Part shown: piece by piece, positions 5,999-6,747 of the stretch
How positions within the stretch are numbered: position 1 is the stretch's first letter
How the letters are laid out: each line of letters opens with the position of its first letter
Assembly (NCBI GenBank): GCA_007128555.1
Contig: SKXF01000302.1
Coordinates: 1 to 6,747, forward strand
DNA: 6,747 nucleotides
Direction of reading: 5' to 3'
From: Clostridia bacterium
GTDB lineage: Bacteria; Bacillota_E; SLMV01; PUMD01
Made by a program: the position numbers and the translations under genes
Notes under the pieces: model-generated
Seen by the model: only the letters and a program-made list of their open reading frames with translations
Database searches by the model: none
What the model was told of the DNA's origin: nothing

Positions 5999-6747
5999 CG
6001 TTCCAGGACACCTCCCATGGCGCTCATCCCCAGGAGAAGAGCTCCCCAGAGTTTCTTGAAAGCCGCCACGTAGTCATCGTCAACCACCCGGATCTGCTTG
6101 GGAGCCAGCCGCTCAACGCAGGGGAACAGGCAGGCCATGCTCACCGAGGGCGTCGTCTTGAACGTCACATCAAAAACCACTGGGCTCTGCTCACAGTGAG
6201 GAGAAACTTCCCCCCGGCGCTGCAGGGCCCTGACCGCCGCCTCTTCGATCATCTTCTGCGCCTGCCGGGGGGGCAGACAGCTGGCGGTGTGGCGGTCCAG
6301 GCTGGTCTTGACGGCCACGGTCTCAATGCCGGGGATCAGGGCGGAGGCCTCTTCCCCGACCTTGTCGTCACCGGTGACCAGGACGACAGGTACGCCGAAG
6401 GCGCCTGCGATTCCAGCGTTGATGCCTGTCTCTCCGACAACCTCCCCATTGCGGCGGATCTCTGTCACCACGGAACCCATGATGGTGTGATTCAGAAGCC
6501 CCGCCTCGGTGCCCTCGCGGGCGTGGTAAGCGACGAAGAATGCCGCGTCGAAGCTGTCATCAATGCCGGCCATCTGGAGGAGCGGCTTGTTGCTGCCGGT
6601 TATCAGCTGAGCTCCCTCCTCCAGGTCCTCGATGAGAATGTTGGTCATCGATCCGTGACTGTCGTTTACCAGGATATCCGTGGCCCCCGCCCTGAGAGCC
6701 CCCCTTATGGCAGCATTGACGTCTGCAGTGAGCAGCTTCCGTCCCCG
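5995..6747 (-). CDS. dppA: D-aminopeptidase, M55 family (DppA-like), 5' end outside window
   Basis: M55 peptidases are zinc D-aminopeptidases; Bacillus subtilis DppA releases D-amino acids such as D-Ala from short peptides. The frame is open to the right edge and gives 250 residues, with about 29-30 missing at the N-terminus, including the Asp-x-Glu metal ligands. What remains carries the family pattern: LLTADVNAAIRGALRAGATD, then VNDSHGS (His31 of the fragment, matching B. subtilis His60). Next are FFVAYHAREGT (His75, matching His104), LLNHT (the catalytic His115 position) and NGEVVGETGINA (Glu106, near Glu133). VPVVLVTGDDKV follows, also typical. An apparent ATG at 6646-6648 is internal, since the conserved SHGS lies just upstream of it. 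The end overlaps the DUF1893 start by 4 nt. Likely role is turnover of peptides or cell-wall-derived D-amino acids. Confidence 0.93.
   Translation of the reverse strand, partial: RGRKLLTADVNAAIRGALRAGATDILVNDSHGSMTNILIEDLEEGAQLITGSNKPLLQMAGIDDSFDAAFFVAYHAREGTEAGLLNHTIMGSVVTEIRRNGEVVGETGINAGIAGAFGVPVVLVTGDDKVGEEASALIPGIETVAVKTSLDRHTASCLPPRQAQKMIEEAAVRALQRRGEVSPHCEQSPVVFDVTFKTTPSVSMACLFPCVERLAPKQIRVVDDDYVAAFKKLWGALLLGMSAMGGVLER

Noticed and set aside
6646..6648. ATG as the true start of the D-aminopeptidase
   Set aside because: The conserved VNDSHGS and NAAIRGAL segments lie upstream in the same frame, so this Met is internal and the gene runs off the window.

Overview
The window reads as an anaerobic, GC-rich bacterium that makes selenocysteine. 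Evidence: selA and selD lie in tandem, selD carries an in-frame UGA at its catalytic position, and a tungsten/molybdenum aldehyde:ferredoxin oxidoreductase (AOR) lies nearby. The phylum cannot be fixed from the sequence. Amino-acid or peptide fermenters (Synergistota- or Clostridia-like lineages, or anaerobic Desulfobacterota) would fit. Every convincing gene is on the minus strand, so transcription runs from high to low coordinates.

Right half (6747 to 3083), in transcription order: an M55 D-aminopeptidase (dppA-like, 5' end outside the window); a TM1506/DUF1893 protein whose TTG start overlaps the dppA stop; an AOR-family oxidoreductase starting 4 nt after that; then, after a GC-rich stem-loop, an O6-methylguanine-DNA methyltransferase (ogt). 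The first three are packed like one operon. Ogt is probably read through at a lower level or after processing at the stem-loop.

Intergenic region (2827-3082, 256 bp): it holds the only clear promoter, with an extended -10, followed by a leader of roughly 118 nt. The leader has an inverted repeat and, against the ribosome binding site, a CRP/FNR-type palindrome. I see no tRNA gene there.

Left half (2826 to 1): an Lrp/AsnC-family regulator, then selA (15 nt later), then selD, whose GTG start overlaps the end of selA by 20 nt. SelD makes selenophosphate and SelA uses it to convert Ser-tRNA(Sec) into Sec-tRNA(Sec). Because SelD itself needs Sec at residue 22, its own synthesis depends on the pathway it feeds. 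The UGA is followed by stem-loops suited to a bacterial SECIS, one of them very like the apical hairpin of the E. coli fdhF SECIS. A standard gene caller stops at this UGA and loses the N-terminus and active site of SelD. The 3' end of selD is cut by the left edge; selB and selC are not in the window.

The main points of interest are the selenoprotein SelD with its two candidate SECIS hairpins, the Lrp-type regulator co-transcribed with the Sec genes, and the uncharacterised DUF1893 protein between a D-aminopeptidase and an AOR. I did not find a wholly new system.
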